A DNA stretch of 64,000 bases from Acidobacteriota bacterium. Lineage in GTDB: Bacteria > Acidobacteriota > Thermoanaerobaculia > Thermoanaerobaculales > Sulfomarinibacteraceae. The DNA is taken from NCBI GenBank assembly GCA_022340665.1, contig JAJDNM010000149.1, positions 19,713 to 83,712 of the forward strand, given 5' to 3'. The notes beneath the pieces are model-generated. The model had not been told where the DNA came from, made no database searches, and saw only the letters and a program-made list of their open reading frames with translations. Positions within the stretch are counted from its first letter, which is position 1, and every line of letters begins with the position of its first letter. Position numbers and translations under genes: made by a program. This document shows positions 52,960 to 62,223 of the stretch, one piece after another.

Positions 52960-54312
52960 ATGCGCCCGCGGCCCGCGTTGTTGGTGGTCTTGGCCTTCGC
53001 GGCAATGATCCTGATCGGAACTGCCCTCCTCCAGCTGCAAAGCACCACCGAGGGGCGTTTGGACACGAGGATCATCACGTCTGCCTTCACCTCGGTGAGC
53101 GCTGTGTGCGTGACAGGGCTCACAGTGGTCGACCTGTCGAGCGACATGGGCTTCGGTGGGCAACTGGCCGTTCTGGTTTTGATCCAGATCGGCGGCCTCG
53201 GTGTTCTGACGCTGTCCAACTGGGTGCTGCTGTCGCTGCGCGGACGACTGGGTCTTTATGGGTCGATTCTGACTGTCCACACCATTGGCGCCCATCCCCG
53301 GGTGTCTCCGGCCGTCCTGCTGCGCCGCATCATGGTCTTTACCCTGTCGAGCGAGGCCGTCGGTGCGCTCATCCTTTTCCTGAGGTTTCAAGCTGATTAT
53401 CATGCCGGCCAGGCGGTCTGGCTAGCCATTTTCCACTCCGTTTCAGCATTCTGTAATGCCGGTTTCAGCCTCTTCAGCGACAGCTTGATTGGATACTCGG
53501 AAGATCTCGTCGTGAACCTCACGGTAATGGCGCTCATCGTGGTCGGCGGAATCGGTTTTGTCGCCGCAATGGATGTCGTCGAACAAGCCGCAGCGGTGAT
53601 CAAGAGAACAAGGCGCAAGCTGGCCTTCCACACGCGCGTGGTCGTGGTGGCGAGCCTCGTTCTGATCGTGACCCATGCCCTGTTCTTTCTCGCCTTCGAG
53701 TGGAACAACACCTTCGCCAGCGAATCTGTATATGGAGAAATCGTTCAGTCGCTCTTCCTCTCGGTGACAGCCAGGACCGCCGGTTTCAACACGGTCGAAA
53801 TCGCCCACCTGACGAACATGACCCTCATGGTCGTGGTGGTTCTCATGATTATCGGCGCTTCGCCAGGTTCCACCGGCGGTGGCGTCAAGACCACCTCGAT
53901 GGTGTTGATCATGGCGTTGGTTCGTGCACATTTTTTCAACCGTCCTGAAGCCGAGATCGGACGCCGACGGGTGCCTCCGGAGTTGGTGGCGAAAGCGCTG
54001 GCACTGGTCGCCCTGTACGCATGTTTCGTAGTGATCGGCATGATAGCCCTTCAGGCGACGGAGTTCGGTGAGCTCCCACACCAGCAAACTCGCGGCCTGT
54101 TCCTGGAGCACTTGTTCGAGGTCGTCAGCGCGCTGAGCACCGTCGGACTTTCGATGGGACTGACCACCCGCCTTTCGGATGGAGGCTTGCTGGTCCTCAT
54201 GGGTCTGATGTTTGTCGGCCGTGTCGGACCATTGGTGATCGCTGCGTCGCTGATCGGGGAACGCTCGCGGCTGGACTATCGTTTGCCGGAGGCCGACGTC
54301 ATAATCGGGTAG
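52960..54312 (+). CDS. Potassium uptake membrane subunit (KtrB/TrkH family)
   Basis: 450 residues, starting right after the channel's stop (TGA then ATG). It has the four-fold M1-P-M2 layout; selectivity segments are VSAVCVTGLTVVDL, SVSAFCNAGFSLF, SVTARTAGFNTVEI and SALSTVGLSMGLT. Size and gaps match KtrB rather than the larger TrkH. It imports K+ (or Na+/K+) and depends on the KtrA-type subunit encoded next. A KtrB-like short N-terminus is visible. Cytoplasmic membrane. Confidence 0.93.
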   Translation: MRPRPALLVVLAFAAMILIGTALLQLQSTTEGRLDTRIITSAFTSVSAVCVTGLTVVDLSSDMGFGGQLAVLVLIQIGGLGVLTLSNWVLLSLRGRLGLYGSILTVHTIGAHPRVSPAVLLRRIMVFTLSSEAVGALILFLRFQADYHAGQAVWLAIFHSVSAFCNAGFSLFSDSLIGYSEDLVVNLTVMALIVVGGIGFVAAMDVVEQAAAVIKRTRRKLAFHTRVVVVASLVLIVTHALFFLAFEWNNTFASESVYGEIVQSLFLSVTARTAGFNTVEIAHLTNMTLMVVVVLMIIGASPGSTGGGVKTTSMVLIMALVRAHFFNRPEAEIGRRRVPPELVAKALALVALYACFVVIGMIALQATEFGELPHQQTRGLFLEHLFEVVSALSTVGLSMGLTTRLSDGGLLVLMGLMFVGRVGPLVIAASLIGERSRLDYRLPEADVIIG

Positions 54313-54339
54313 TGTCGACGGAAGTGATTGGGGTCCAAC

Positions 54340-55029
54340 GTGGTCTCTCAGAAACAGAGTTTTGCGGTTGTCGGGCTGAGCAAGTTCGGGTTTCGCGTCG
54401 CGACCGGTCTCTTCAGCACGGGCGTCGATGTCCTGGCCATAGACCTGGATGGCCGCCTCATCCAGAAAATAGCCGACAATGTGACCAGGGCCGTGCAGAC
54501 GGATGCGATGAATCAGGAAACACTAGAACACCTCGGTGTGTTCGAGGTCGACACCGTGGTCATCGGTTTCCGCAGTTCCTTCGACGCCGCAGTGCTGCTG
54601 ACCACGATGCTGCGCAAGAAGCGCCCGGACATTCACATCGTCGCCCAGGTCGACACCGACGAGAAAGCGGAGGCGCTCCACCAGGTGGGAGTCGACCTGA
54701 CGGTGTTCCCGGAACGTGACACCGCGGATCGGCTGGTGAAACGACTGATGACGCCGGACTTGGTGGAGCACATGGAGCTCGCGCCGGACATCGCGGTCAT
54801 CGAGACGGCGGTTCCGAATTCCTTCATCGGAAAGTCTCTCACCGAGCTCGATATCCGCGCCGAGCACGAGGTGTATGTCATCGGCATCGTCGAGCCGGGT
54901 GAAGGGGCGAGCGACAGAAAGGTTCTGGTCGCACCGCCCGCCACAACGGTCCTGCGCCAGGGGGAGATCTTGCTGCTGCTCGGAAAGATCGCCAATCTCA
55001 ACCGCTTCTCCGCTCTCGTGCACGGTTGA
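54340..55029 (+). CDS. Potassium uptake regulatory subunit (KtrA/TrkA, RCK)
   Basis: 229 residues from a GTG at 54340, after a GGGGT site. RCK_N Rossmann domain: FAVVGLSKFGFRVA (glycine motif), DLDGRLIQKIAD with the ribose-binding Asp, then an RCK_C domain (about 140-225; IGKSLTELDIRAEHEVYVIG). It binds ATP or NAD-type nucleotides, and RCK_C in related proteins binds c-di-AMP. It gates the KtrB pore encoded 27 bp upstream. Confidence 0.93.
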   Translation: MVSQKQSFAVVGLSKFGFRVATGLFSTGVDVLAIDLDGRLIQKIADNVTRAVQTDAMNQETLEHLGVFEVDTVVIGFRSSFDAAVLLTTMLRKKRPDIHIVAQVDTDEKAEALHQVGVDLTVFPERDTADRLVKRLMTPDLVEHMELAPDIAVIETAVPNSFIGKSLTELDIRAEHEVYVIGIVEPGEGASDRKVLVAPPATTVLRQGEILLLLGKIANLNRFSALVHG

Positions 55030-55057
55030 TCTGTTACCCCTCAGATCGGGTGTTGTC

Positions 55058-55108
55058 GATGCCGTCTCGATCGGCATCCCGAGGTTCCGAGGGCCTCAAG
55101 ACGGAACC
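55058..55108 (+). promoter_or_regulatory. Two perfect hairpins after ktrA
   Basis: GATGCCG/CGGCATC (55058-55064 with 55072-55078) and GGTTCCG/CGGAACC (55083-55089 with 55102-55108). No T run follows, so they are not simple intrinsic terminators. The second hairpin's arms could also pair with the matching GGAACC/GGTTCC arms near 55330-55357, allowing alternative folds. Confidence 0.5.
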
Positions 55109-55224
55109 AACATCTCGGCCCACTTCGCGACTCGGCTTACCTGTCATGACAGGAAATTGGTCGACTGCGCCGCCATAGCTGCCCGAGGCGTTGCCGGTAC
55201 ATCCTTGCTATCATCGTCGAATGA

Positions 55225-55395
55225 TGGTGGGCGATAGGTGCGCCGCTGCGGCAGCCAGACAGGCTTGGCTGCCGTTTCTCGACCCGCTTTCGATGGTGTC
55301 GCTTCCGGTTCGCAGAAGGTCTCTAGCGGAACCAGCCTCTTCACCGGCGCTGGTTCCCATCGATACGGCGCCTTACCCATCGCACGACCATGGCG
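55225..55395 (+). promoter_or_regulatory. Multi-branched structured leader before the SLC13 gene
   Basis: GCGAT(...)GCGCCG at 55231-55245 can pair with CGGCGC(...)ATCGC at about 55366-55382, closing a junction. Inside are a perfect 9-bp hairpin CGGCAGCCA/TGGCTGCCG (55249-55257 with 55266-55274) and a perfect 9-bp hairpin GGAACCAGC/GCTGGTTCC (55328-55336 with 55349-55357). The SLC13 start is about 60 bp downstream. The closed multi-helix layout is riboswitch-like, but I see no match to ydaO (c-di-AMP), SAM, TPP or cobalamin motifs. Confidence 0.5.
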
Positions 55396-55444
55396 GCTCC
55401 TCCTTCCAGAGAGAACGATCAAGCAGCTACCGAGGTGTCAGACG

Positions 55445-57262
55445 ATGCAGCCCCTGACCGGCGAGATGACCTTGGTCATCATCATGATATGCGTGGCGAT
55501 CTTCCTCTTCATCGTCGAGTGGATTCGTGTCGACGTGGTGGCAATCCTGATGATGGTGGCGCTGCCGTTACTCAAGCTGGTGACTCCGAAAGAGGCGTTT
55601 GTCGGCTTCAGCAGCAACGCGGTCATCTCCATCATCGCCGTCATCATCATCGGAGCCGGACTCGACAAGACCGGAATTATCAACCGTGTGGTGACGCCAG
55701 TGCTGGCACTCGCCGGAAAATCGCCCTCCAGGATTGTGATTGCGATCTCGGTGACGGTGGCGGGGATCTCGAGCTTCATGCAGAACATCGGCGCGGCTGC
55801 CCTTTTCCTGCCAGCCATACAGCGCGTCAGCAAGAAGCTGCAAATCCCGATCTCCACCATGCTCATGCCGATCGGTTTTTCGGCAATTCTGGGAGGCACT
55901 CTCACACTCGTCGGCTGCAGCCCCTTGATCCTTCTCAACGACCTGTTGGTGCCGTTCAATCTCGAACCCTTCGGTCTGTTCGACGTGACACCCGTGGGCG
56001 TCGCCCTCGTCTCGAGTGGCATCGCGTACTTCGTGATCTTCGGCCGGTTCGTGTTGCCCAAGACGAAGTCGGCTGCCGCCGCGGTGAGTGCGGACGGAGA
56101 CAGCGCCCCTGGGGAGCCGGGTGACCGCGCGTACGTCGCACCCCGGGAGGCCCGCACGCCCGAACACTTCACCCACTATCGCGAGCCGGTAACGGTCGAG
56201 GAACTCCGCGAGAGATACTCCGTGCAGGTTGTCGCGATGTCCGAACCGAGCCGGCTCGTGATTCTCAACCCGCCGGGTGACAAAGAGGTCAGGGACAGCA
56301 CCGATCTCGCTCTTTACGGAACGCCCGAGGACCTTCAGCGATTGGCCGAGGAGGAGGACCTACAGCTGAAGGACTCGCTCGAAACGTTCAACGACATTCT
56401 CTCCGAGGACAACGCCGGGAACGTCGAAGCCGTCGTCGCGCCCCGTTCCCGTGCCGTCGGGAAGACCCTCCGTGAGCTCAACATCGTCGAACGATTCGAC
56501 GTGACACCCCTCGCCATCCACCGCCACGACAAGACCCTCGTGACGGATGTTTTGGATACTACTTTGAACGTGGGCGATGCGGTTGTTTTCCAGGGCACGT
56601 GGAAACGGCTCAAGCTTCTGCGCGATGAGGGGCTCTTCATCTTCACCACGCCGATCGACGTCGAGGAGCTCAAGCCCGAGAAGGCCGTGATGGCTGGTAT
56701 CTGGTTCTCGGTGGCCATCGCGATGGTCATGTTTTCCGATATGCAACTCTCCGTATGCTTGATGACCGGCGCCCTCGGGATGATCGTATCGCGGGTCCTG
56801 ACGATTGACGAGGCATATCAGTCAGTTGACTGGCGAACCATTTTCCTGTTGGCAGGCCTCATACCTCTCGGTATCGCTACCGAGAAGACAGGAACCGCCG
56901 CCTGGATCGCCGAACGGGTCCTCGGAGCTCTGGGGGGATCAGTTCCCGAAGTCCTCCTTCTCACCGTGATTGCGGTCCTCTCAACTGTTTTCACGCTGGT
57001 CATTTCCAACGTCGGGGCGACGGTGCTCTTGGTGCCGTTGGTGGTGAATCTGGCGACCGGGGCCGGTACGGATCCCCGAATGGCTGCGCTGGTTGTGGGC
57101 CTGGCCACGTCCAATTCGTTCATGCTGCCGACCCACCAGGTGAATGCGCTGTACATGGGTCCCGGGCGCTACCGAAGCGTCGACTTCATGAAAGCTGGTG
57201 GGATTCTCACCGTCATCTTCATCGTCGTGATGATCGCGACCTTGTACCTCCTGTATATGTGA
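55445..57262 (+). CDS. SLC13/DASS-type transporter with two RCK-C domains
   Basis: 605 residues from the ATG at 55445 with a GAGGTG site; the frame to the left is leader DNA. TM helices lie at both ends: VIIMICVAIFLFIVEW near the start, NIGAAALFLPAI and GGTLTLVGCSPLILLNDLL, and SNVGATVLLVPLV plus SNSFMLPTHQVNALY in the second half. Between them (about residues 220-415) are two TrkA_C/RCK-C domains (for example LRERYSVQVVAM and GKTLRELNIVERFD). Proteins of this build transport sulfate or other anions/dicarboxylates with Na+, and their RCK-C domains can sense small ligands. It follows ktrA and precedes a cytidylate-kinase-like gene by 13 bp. Confidence 0.9.
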   Translation: MQPLTGEMTLVIIMICVAIFLFIVEWIRVDVVAILMMVALPLLKLVTPKEAFVGFSSNAVISIIAVIIIGAGLDKTGIINRVVTPVLALAGKSPSRIVIAISVTVAGISSFMQNIGAAALFLPAIQRVSKKLQIPISTMLMPIGFSAILGGTLTLVGCSPLILLNDLLVPFNLEPFGLFDVTPVGVALVSSGIAYFVIFGRFVLPKTKSAAAAVSADGDSAPGEPGDRAYVAPREARTPEHFTHYREPVTVEELRERYSVQVVAMSEPSRLVILNPPGDKEVRDSTDLALYGTPEDLQRLAEEEDLQLKDSLETFNDILSEDNAGNVEAVVAPRSRAVGKTLRELNIVERFDVTPLAIHRHDKTLVTDVLDTTLNVGDAVVFQGTWKRLKLLRDEGLFIFTTPIDVEELKPEKAVMAGIWFSVAIAMVMFSDMQLSVCLMTGALGMIVSRVLTIDEAYQSVDWRTIFLLAGLIPLGIATEKTGTAAWIAERVLGALGGSVPEVLLLTVIAVLSTVFTLVISNVGATVLLVPLVVNLATGAGTDPRMAALVVGLATSNSFMLPTHQVNALYMGPGRYRSVDFMKAGGILTVIFIVVMIATLYLLYM

Positions 57263-57275
57263 AGGGGTTGAACCA

Positions 57276-58058
57276 GTGTCCGTCGTTATCCTCTCTTCAG
57301 ACCTTTCCTGTCCCGGCGACGAGATCGCCTCGCAAGTGAGCAGTCATCTCGGTTATGAGTCTCTCGGCGCGGATATCGAGGCCGCGGCAGCTGCAAACTA
57401 CGGCCTTTCCACCGACCAGCTCCGGCAGGCTCTGAGCTTCTCACCGTCGCTGACGATGCGGCTCCTGGGCGCTCCGGAGAAGTACCTGGCGTGCTTCCAG
57501 GCGTCGCTGGTGGCGGCTCTCTGCCGGGACAATGTTTTGTATAGCGGAGCGATCGGTCACATGCTCGTCACCGATGTGTCTCACATCATGAAGGTGAAGG
57601 TGACGGCCGAGCTCGAGGATCAAGTGGTGTGGCGGGCGGCTTCCGATCATGTGTCGGAGGCGAGGGCGCGGGAATCGCTCCTCAGGGAGCAGGCAGCGTG
57701 CAAAAAATGGTTTACCAAGATGTTCGGAGTCGACGGCACTGAGCCCAGCGAGTTCGACCTCGTGGTCAACGTGTCGCAGCTCGGGGTGGAAGGTGCCGTT
57801 AGAACCATCGAGGAGACCGTGCGTGAGGTCAGGTTCAAGCCCGTTACCTACTCGCGGAACATGATTCGTGATCAGGAGCTCGCCTGTCGCGTCAAGGCCG
57901 GTTTGGTTGGCGAGTTGCGCGATGTCGCTGTCACCGCAAAGGACGGCGAGGTCACCATCCACTCCAAGGCAGTGCGCAAGAGCAAACAGCAGAAGATCTC
58001 CTCCCTCCGCGACAGGGTGCTCGAGATGGAGGGTGTCAGCTACGTCGTCTTCGGCTGA
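57276..58058 (+). CDS. Cytidylate-kinase-like protein with BON-like C-terminus, degenerate P-loop
   Basis: 260 residues, GTG start. The N-terminal 180 residues follow the cytidylate kinase-like (PF13189-type) layout: VVILSSDLSCPGDEIASQVS in the P-loop place, then SHLGYESLGADIE, LYSGAIGHMLV and ARARESLLREQ. The loop lacks the GSGG/GK nucleotide-binding pattern (it reads SCPGDEIA), so kinase activity is doubtful. The last 70 residues (DVAVTAKDGEVTIHSKAV, then VLEMEGVSYVVFG) look like a BON-type alpha/beta domain. It is co-directional with the SLC13 gene and may act as a regulatory partner. Confidence 0.83.
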   Translation: MSVVILSSDLSCPGDEIASQVSSHLGYESLGADIEAAAAANYGLSTDQLRQALSFSPSLTMRLLGAPEKYLACFQASLVAALCRDNVLYSGAIGHMLVTDVSHIMKVKVTAELEDQVVWRAASDHVSEARARESLLREQAACKKWFTKMFGVDGTEPSEFDLVVNVSQLGVEGAVRTIEETVREVRFKPVTYSRNMIRDQELACRVKAGLVGELRDVAVTAKDGEVTIHSKAVRKSKQQKISSLRDRVLEMEGVSYVVFG

Positions 58059-58114
58059 ATGATCCGACGCTCGGGTCTTCGTCTCGTTTTCCGAGGAATC
58101 TGTGTGGGAAAGGG

Positions 58115-59659
58115 CTACGCGCCCGCAGCCGTGAGATCCGCGGGCACCTTGGCGGCCGGCAGGATGACGGTGAAGGTCGTTCCTCGACCAACTTGGCTCC
58201 TCACCGAGATGTCGCCACCGTGCTTCTTGACGATGCTGAGCGAGACCGCAAGCCCGAGGCCAGTACCCTTGGACTTGGATTTGGTGGTGAAGAAGGGGTC
58301 GAAGATGTTGTTCAGCTGGTGTTGGGGAATGCCGGTGCCGGTATCGGCGATCTCCACCATCAGGAAATCCCGGTTCTTGCCCTTTTCGATGTTGATCGAC
58401 AGGGTCCCTCCGTCGGGCATGGCATCGACGGCGTTCAGCACGTGGTTGAGAAAGACCTGCTTGAGCTGCTGAGCATCACCGAAGACCGGCGGCAGCTGCG
58501 ATTCGACCTCACCCCGGACCTTGACTCTGCCGAGCTTGATCTGGTTGCTGGCCAGCCGGAGAACCTCCTCCACGAGTTGCTGGATGCCCAGGGGCTCTAT
58601 GTCGGGATCGGTCTCGCGGGCGAAATCGAGGAGGTTGCGGACGATCCCCTGAGCGCGCTCGGACTCACTCACCAGGTCCTGGATCATGTCGATCCGTTCC
58701 TCCTCGGAGTAGTCCTCGTAGTCTTCCTCCAGCAGGCAGGCGGTGACCATGATGTTGTTGATGGGATTGTTGAGCTCGTGGGCGACCCCGGCCGTCAACG
58801 TCCCGACCGCCTTGAGCTTGTGCGCTCTCACGAGGAGGTCCTGACGCTGCACGAGCTGGTGCATCATGTGGTTGAGAGCCATCGCCAGGTCCGAGAACTC
58901 GTCGTGGTACCTGCGTTGTGGAGTGATCGGCGTGAAATCGCCTTCGGCGATGCGGCGTGTGGCCTCCATCATGCGACCCAGGGGCGCCAACATCTGGCGA
59001 CCCACGAAGAACAGCAAGTAGACCGCCACCAGGATCAGCATCACCAGAAACGGGATCGGGATCCGTTGCGAAACGGCGAGCATTGCCTCCACCGCATGGC
59101 GCTCTTTGCTGACATACTGTTCGGCTGAACTCACCATCGTGCTGCCGAGCTCGCGGAGCTCGGCCTCGATCTGTTCGCGTCTCTCACTGGTGAGCTCAGT
59201 GGGCTTCTCAGAGCGGAGCCTGGACAGAACGTTCTCATACCGCCCGAGGTTGTCGGCCATGGAGTCGACCATGGGAGCACCGACAACCGCCCCAAGGTCC
59301 TCCCTCTCGAGTTCGAGGACCCTGCGGGCGCTCCGCACATGTTCGAGTGCGTCGTCGAGGTTGGTGCCGTACAGCAGGAAGTTCTTTTCGAACCGTCGCG
59401 CCTGCTGGATCTCGAACATGTAGCTCTGAGCTGCCTCGAGGAAGTGCACCTTTTCTTTGATGCGGGTCATCAGGTGCATCATGGTGACGGTGACGACGAC
59501 GCTCCCCAGCAGAAAGAAGACGAGGCCGACGCCGAGGCGTGCTCGTATCGTAAAGCTGGGCCGCTGGCGAAGGGCTTCCTGCGCCTCGTCGGCAGCAATT
59601 GAAAGCCTGCTTCGATCCTCCTCAGAGGTCAGGAGCACGCCAGGGTCTCGATCTATCAC
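58115..59659 (-). CDS. HAMP-sensor histidine kinase (first)
   Basis: 514 residues from a GTG at 59659; the frame further upstream lacks signal-like features. Soluble N-terminus of about 40 residues, TM1 (RLGVGLVFFLLGSVVVTV), a helical extracytoplasmic sensor (about 65-195), TM2 (FLVMLILVAVYLLFFVG), HAMP, a HisKA domain with His294 in AHELNNPINN, and HATPase with ADTGTGIPQHQL and GTGLGLAVSLSIV. The helical sensor resembles four-helix-bundle receptors. It follows a receiver-only response regulator on the same strand, 170 bp away. Confidence 0.93.
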   Translation of the reverse strand: MIDRDPGVLLTSEEDRSRLSIAADEAQEALRQRPSFTIRARLGVGLVFFLLGSVVVTVTMMHLMTRIKEKVHFLEAAQSYMFEIQQARRFEKNFLLYGTNLDDALEHVRSARRVLELEREDLGAVVGAPMVDSMADNLGRYENVLSRLRSEKPTELTSERREQIEAELRELGSTMVSSAEQYVSKERHAVEAMLAVSQRIPIPFLVMLILVAVYLLFFVGRQMLAPLGRMMEATRRIAEGDFTPITPQRRYHDEFSDLAMALNHMMHQLVQRQDLLVRAHKLKAVGTLTAGVAHELNNPINNIMVTACLLEEDYEDYSEEERIDMIQDLVSESERAQGIVRNLLDFARETDPDIEPLGIQQLVEEVLRLASNQIKLGRVKVRGEVESQLPPVFGDAQQLKQVFLNHVLNAVDAMPDGGTLSINIEKGKNRDFLMVEIADTGTGIPQHQLNNIFDPFFTTKSKSKGTGLGLAVSLSIVKKHGGDISVRSQVGRGTTFTVILPAAKVPADLTAAGA

Positions 59660-59829
59660 GCCACGCCCTCTCGGCCAACAAATCTCATTTTTCGCCGTCC
59701 TCCCGCTGCAGATTGCGTTGCACGGCGCGGGTTGATGCCACCTCGATCCGCAGAACCAAGGTTCTGCCGACATGCATACCCTTCCGTGTCTCGCGAGAAA
59801 GGTAGTAGCGACCTCATGAATGATGCGGG

Positions 59830-60483
59830 TCAGCTACGGAATTGCGAGAATAATCCGGGCTTCTGGACACCCTTATATCCCAGAGACAACGCCGCCTTGT
59901 ATATCACGGCTTTCAGGTCCTTTGGTTTGAAGGGCTTGGCGATGAAGTCGAAGGCGCCCTTGACCAGCGCCTCTCGCGCCACCTCCACGGTTGCATAGCC
60001 CGTAATGAGCACAACTCGCGTGTTGCTCTTCGAGGACATGATGTGCTCCAGAAGCTGGATGCCATCAACCTCGTCCATCCGCAGGTCGGTGACGACTATG
60101 TCGAACTCCTTCTCGCCGAGTCTTTTCAGTGCCACGGTCGGCGACTCGAAGACCTCGACTTCGAAGCCGTGCTTGCTCAGGGCGGGCTTGAGGCGTTTGC
60201 CGACGATGGGCTCATCGTCCACAATCATTACGCTGATTGGGCCTTCGGCAGCCGCTGCCACAGGCTCATCCTTGGATTCCATAATCTCAGCTTCTCCCTC
60301 CTCGGCCACTACGGACGGCGGACGTTCCGACTTGACAACCATGCTTTCGTCAAGTGCCAGCTTTTCGGCGACGTCAGGACCAGGAATCTCGGAACCATCG
60401 TCGGCATCCGCCGCTTCAGCGGATGATACCCGCTGCATCCAGTCCTCGATTGTTGTCTTGTCCTTTTTTTCTATCTTGGCCAT
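59830..60483 (-). CDS. Receiver-only response regulator with disordered N-terminal extension
   Basis: 217 residues from the ATG at 60483 (AGGAAGG site). An acidic, disordered N-terminal stretch of about 90 residues comes first. Receiver domain about 92-205: acidic pair in VMIVDDEPIV, phosphoacceptor Asp133 in VVTDLRMDEVDG, switch Thr in LITGYA and Lys in IAKPF. There is no DNA-binding output domain, so it probably works by protein contact, perhaps with the transporters or kinases. It is upstream of the first histidine kinase on the same strand and divergent from the second. Confidence 0.9.
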   Translation of the reverse strand: MAKIEKKDKTTIEDWMQRVSSAEAADADDGSEIPGPDVAEKLALDESMVVKSERPPSVVAEEGEAEIMESKDEPVAAAAEGPISVMIVDDEPIVGKRLKPALSKHGFEVEVFESPTVALKRLGEKEFDIVVTDLRMDEVDGIQLLEHIMSSKSNTRVVLITGYATVEVAREALVKGAFDFIAKPFKPKDLKAVIYKAALSLGYKGVQKPGLFSQFRS

Positions 60484-60780
60484 TTGATGCCTTCCTTCAG
60501 GCAACGCATGCGAGCAGCCGGTACTGCCGCATAGCCGAGAGACTTCTCGCGGCCCTGCACATCGTGGCGAGGGAATACCACCTTGGCGTTCATCCCGCCT
60601 CTTCCAGCCCCTTCAAACAAGGAGATCCAACCCAAGGGCAGGAAGTTCCTCGTGTTCCCCTTCAGACTAGCACGTTGTCCGGAGGCCAGGTGCGTTTGGG
60701 TGCCAGAGTATTTGAGGTAGAGATGTTGCGACACGGACCGCCGGGTGGTTTTTCCCGTCGGCTGCGCCATAATGGACGGC
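60484..60780. other. Divergent promoter region of the RR and second HK genes
   Basis: No gene is visible in this 297-bp gap. A CATAAT box lies just ahead of the kinase start (about 60768-60773). Confidence 0.35.
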
Positions 60781-62220
60781 ATGTTCTTGATGCCACGGAC
60801 GATCCGTGTCCAGATCGTGATGGCTTTCTCGATCTGCTTTCTCTTCATGGGCGGGATCATCGGGGTCACCTACGTCAACCTTCAACGCCTGAACCGGTCC
60901 CTCGAGGTACTTGAGACGGCTGAGCAGCTGAACAGCGCGATTCTCGAGATGCGACGGTACGAAAAGAACTACTTTCTTCTCCGCCTCGACTCGGACTACG
61001 AGGAGAATGTCACCTACACAAACCAGCTCGGCGTACTCCTGCGCCGCGAGAGTGAGACCTTGACCAAGGTCCTCGGTGAAGACAACTACCAGCGGTTCGT
61101 CCGCCACTGCGACGAGTACGGCGCCAAGATGGAAGAGCTGCACCGCATGGATTGTGCGACCGTCGCCTGCGACGACGTTCAGGCAGAGATTCGCGGAACC
61201 GGCCAAGCCCTTCTCATCCTTGCCGACCAGCTGGTTGTGACCGAACGCCGGGCCATCGACAAGCGCATGCAGGACCTGATTCCTCTGCCCCTGCTCGGAT
61301 TTGTGGCGCTGCTCATTCTGATGGGTTTCGTGGTGATCTTCATCGGTGAGCGGGTGGTGAGGCCTCTGGCGCGGATTGCGCGAGAGTCTGAGGCCGTGGC
61401 TACCGGGTACTACCAGCAGATTACGCCGTACGGGGACCCGAAAAACGAGATTCAGGTTCTGGTGTCCGCCATCAACCGCATGGTGACGGAGCTGGAGAAC
61501 CGGCAGGAACAGCTGGTGCGGTCCCGCAAGATCGCCTCGCTCGGCACACTGAGCGCCGGCATCGCACATGAAATCAACAACCCCCTCAACAATATTTCGC
61601 TGATCATTGAATCCATGCTCGAGGATGCTGAGACACTGGGCGGCCCGGAGTGCTCGACGCTGCTCAAGGAGGCCATGGACCAGGCCGATCGTGCGAGCGA
61701 CATCGTCAAGAACCTGCTCGAGTTCACCCGCGCAAGCCACCCCAAGGCCGAGGACGTGAACCTCGAAGACCTCATCGACAGGACGGCGAGCCTGGTTCAC
61801 AATGAGCTGGATCTGCACCACATCACCTTCACCAGTGAGGTCAAACAGCAGCTCCCGAGACTCCGCCTCGAGAAGGGTGGCCTCCAGCAGGTGCTGCTCA
61901 ACTTGTTCATGAACAGTATCCAAGCGATGGAAGACGGTGGCGACCTGCGGGTCGTACTCGACCGTTCCGAGACACTTGATGAGGCCCGGATCGACGTGAT
62001 CGACACCGGTCCCGGGATTCCGGAGGATATCAGGAATCAGATATTCGATCCGTTCTTCACCACCAAGAAGGACGGGGTGGGAACCGGCCTCGGCCTGTCG
62101 GTCAGCTACAGCATCATCGCCAAGAACGGGGGACGTATGGTGGTCACGAGCAAGCCCGGCGAAGGCACGTGCTTTTCAATATTCCTCCCGTTACCTGAAA
62201 AGACCGAAGCCTGGATCTGA
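60781..62220 (+). CDS. HAMP-sensor histidine kinase (second)
   Basis: 479 residues from the ATG at 60781; ATGs at 60772 and 60790 are close alternatives and none has a strong ribosome site. Build as in the first kinase: TM1 (VMAFSICFLFMGGIIGVTYV), a helical sensor (about 35-165), TM2 (LLGFVALLILMGFVVIF), HAMP, His263 in AHEINNPLNN, and HATPase with DTGPGIPEDI and GTGLGLSVSYSI. The two kinases resemble each other across the sensor (RRYEKNYFLLR here, RRFEKNFLLYG there), so they are paralogues. Confidence 0.93.
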   Translation: MFLMPRTIRVQIVMAFSICFLFMGGIIGVTYVNLQRLNRSLEVLETAEQLNSAILEMRRYEKNYFLLRLDSDYEENVTYTNQLGVLLRRESETLTKVLGEDNYQRFVRHCDEYGAKMEELHRMDCATVACDDVQAEIRGTGQALLILADQLVVTERRAIDKRMQDLIPLPLLGFVALLILMGFVVIFIGERVVRPLARIARESEAVATGYYQQITPYGDPKNEIQVLVSAINRMVTELENRQEQLVRSRKIASLGTLSAGIAHEINNPLNNISLIIESMLEDAETLGGPECSTLLKEAMDQADRASDIVKNLLEFTRASHPKAEDVNLEDLIDRTASLVHNELDLHHITFTSEVKQQLPRLRLEKGGLQQVLLNLFMNSIQAMEDGGDLRVVLDRSETLDEARIDVIDTGPGIPEDIRNQIFDPFFTTKKDGVGTGLGLSVSYSIIAKNGGRMVVTSKPGEGTCFSIFLPLPEKTEAWI

Positions 62221-62223
62221 GGG

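Noticed and set aside
55225..55395. ydaO (c-di-AMP) riboswitch before the K+/anion transport genes
   Set aside because: The expected conserved blocks of that class (for example the CGTCAGCTAACC segment) are absent; only the general multi-hairpin layout is shared.
60667..61923. 418-codon minus-strand frame opposite the second histidine kinase
   Set aside because: The kinase on the plus strand has all catalytic boxes; this frame is a shadow.
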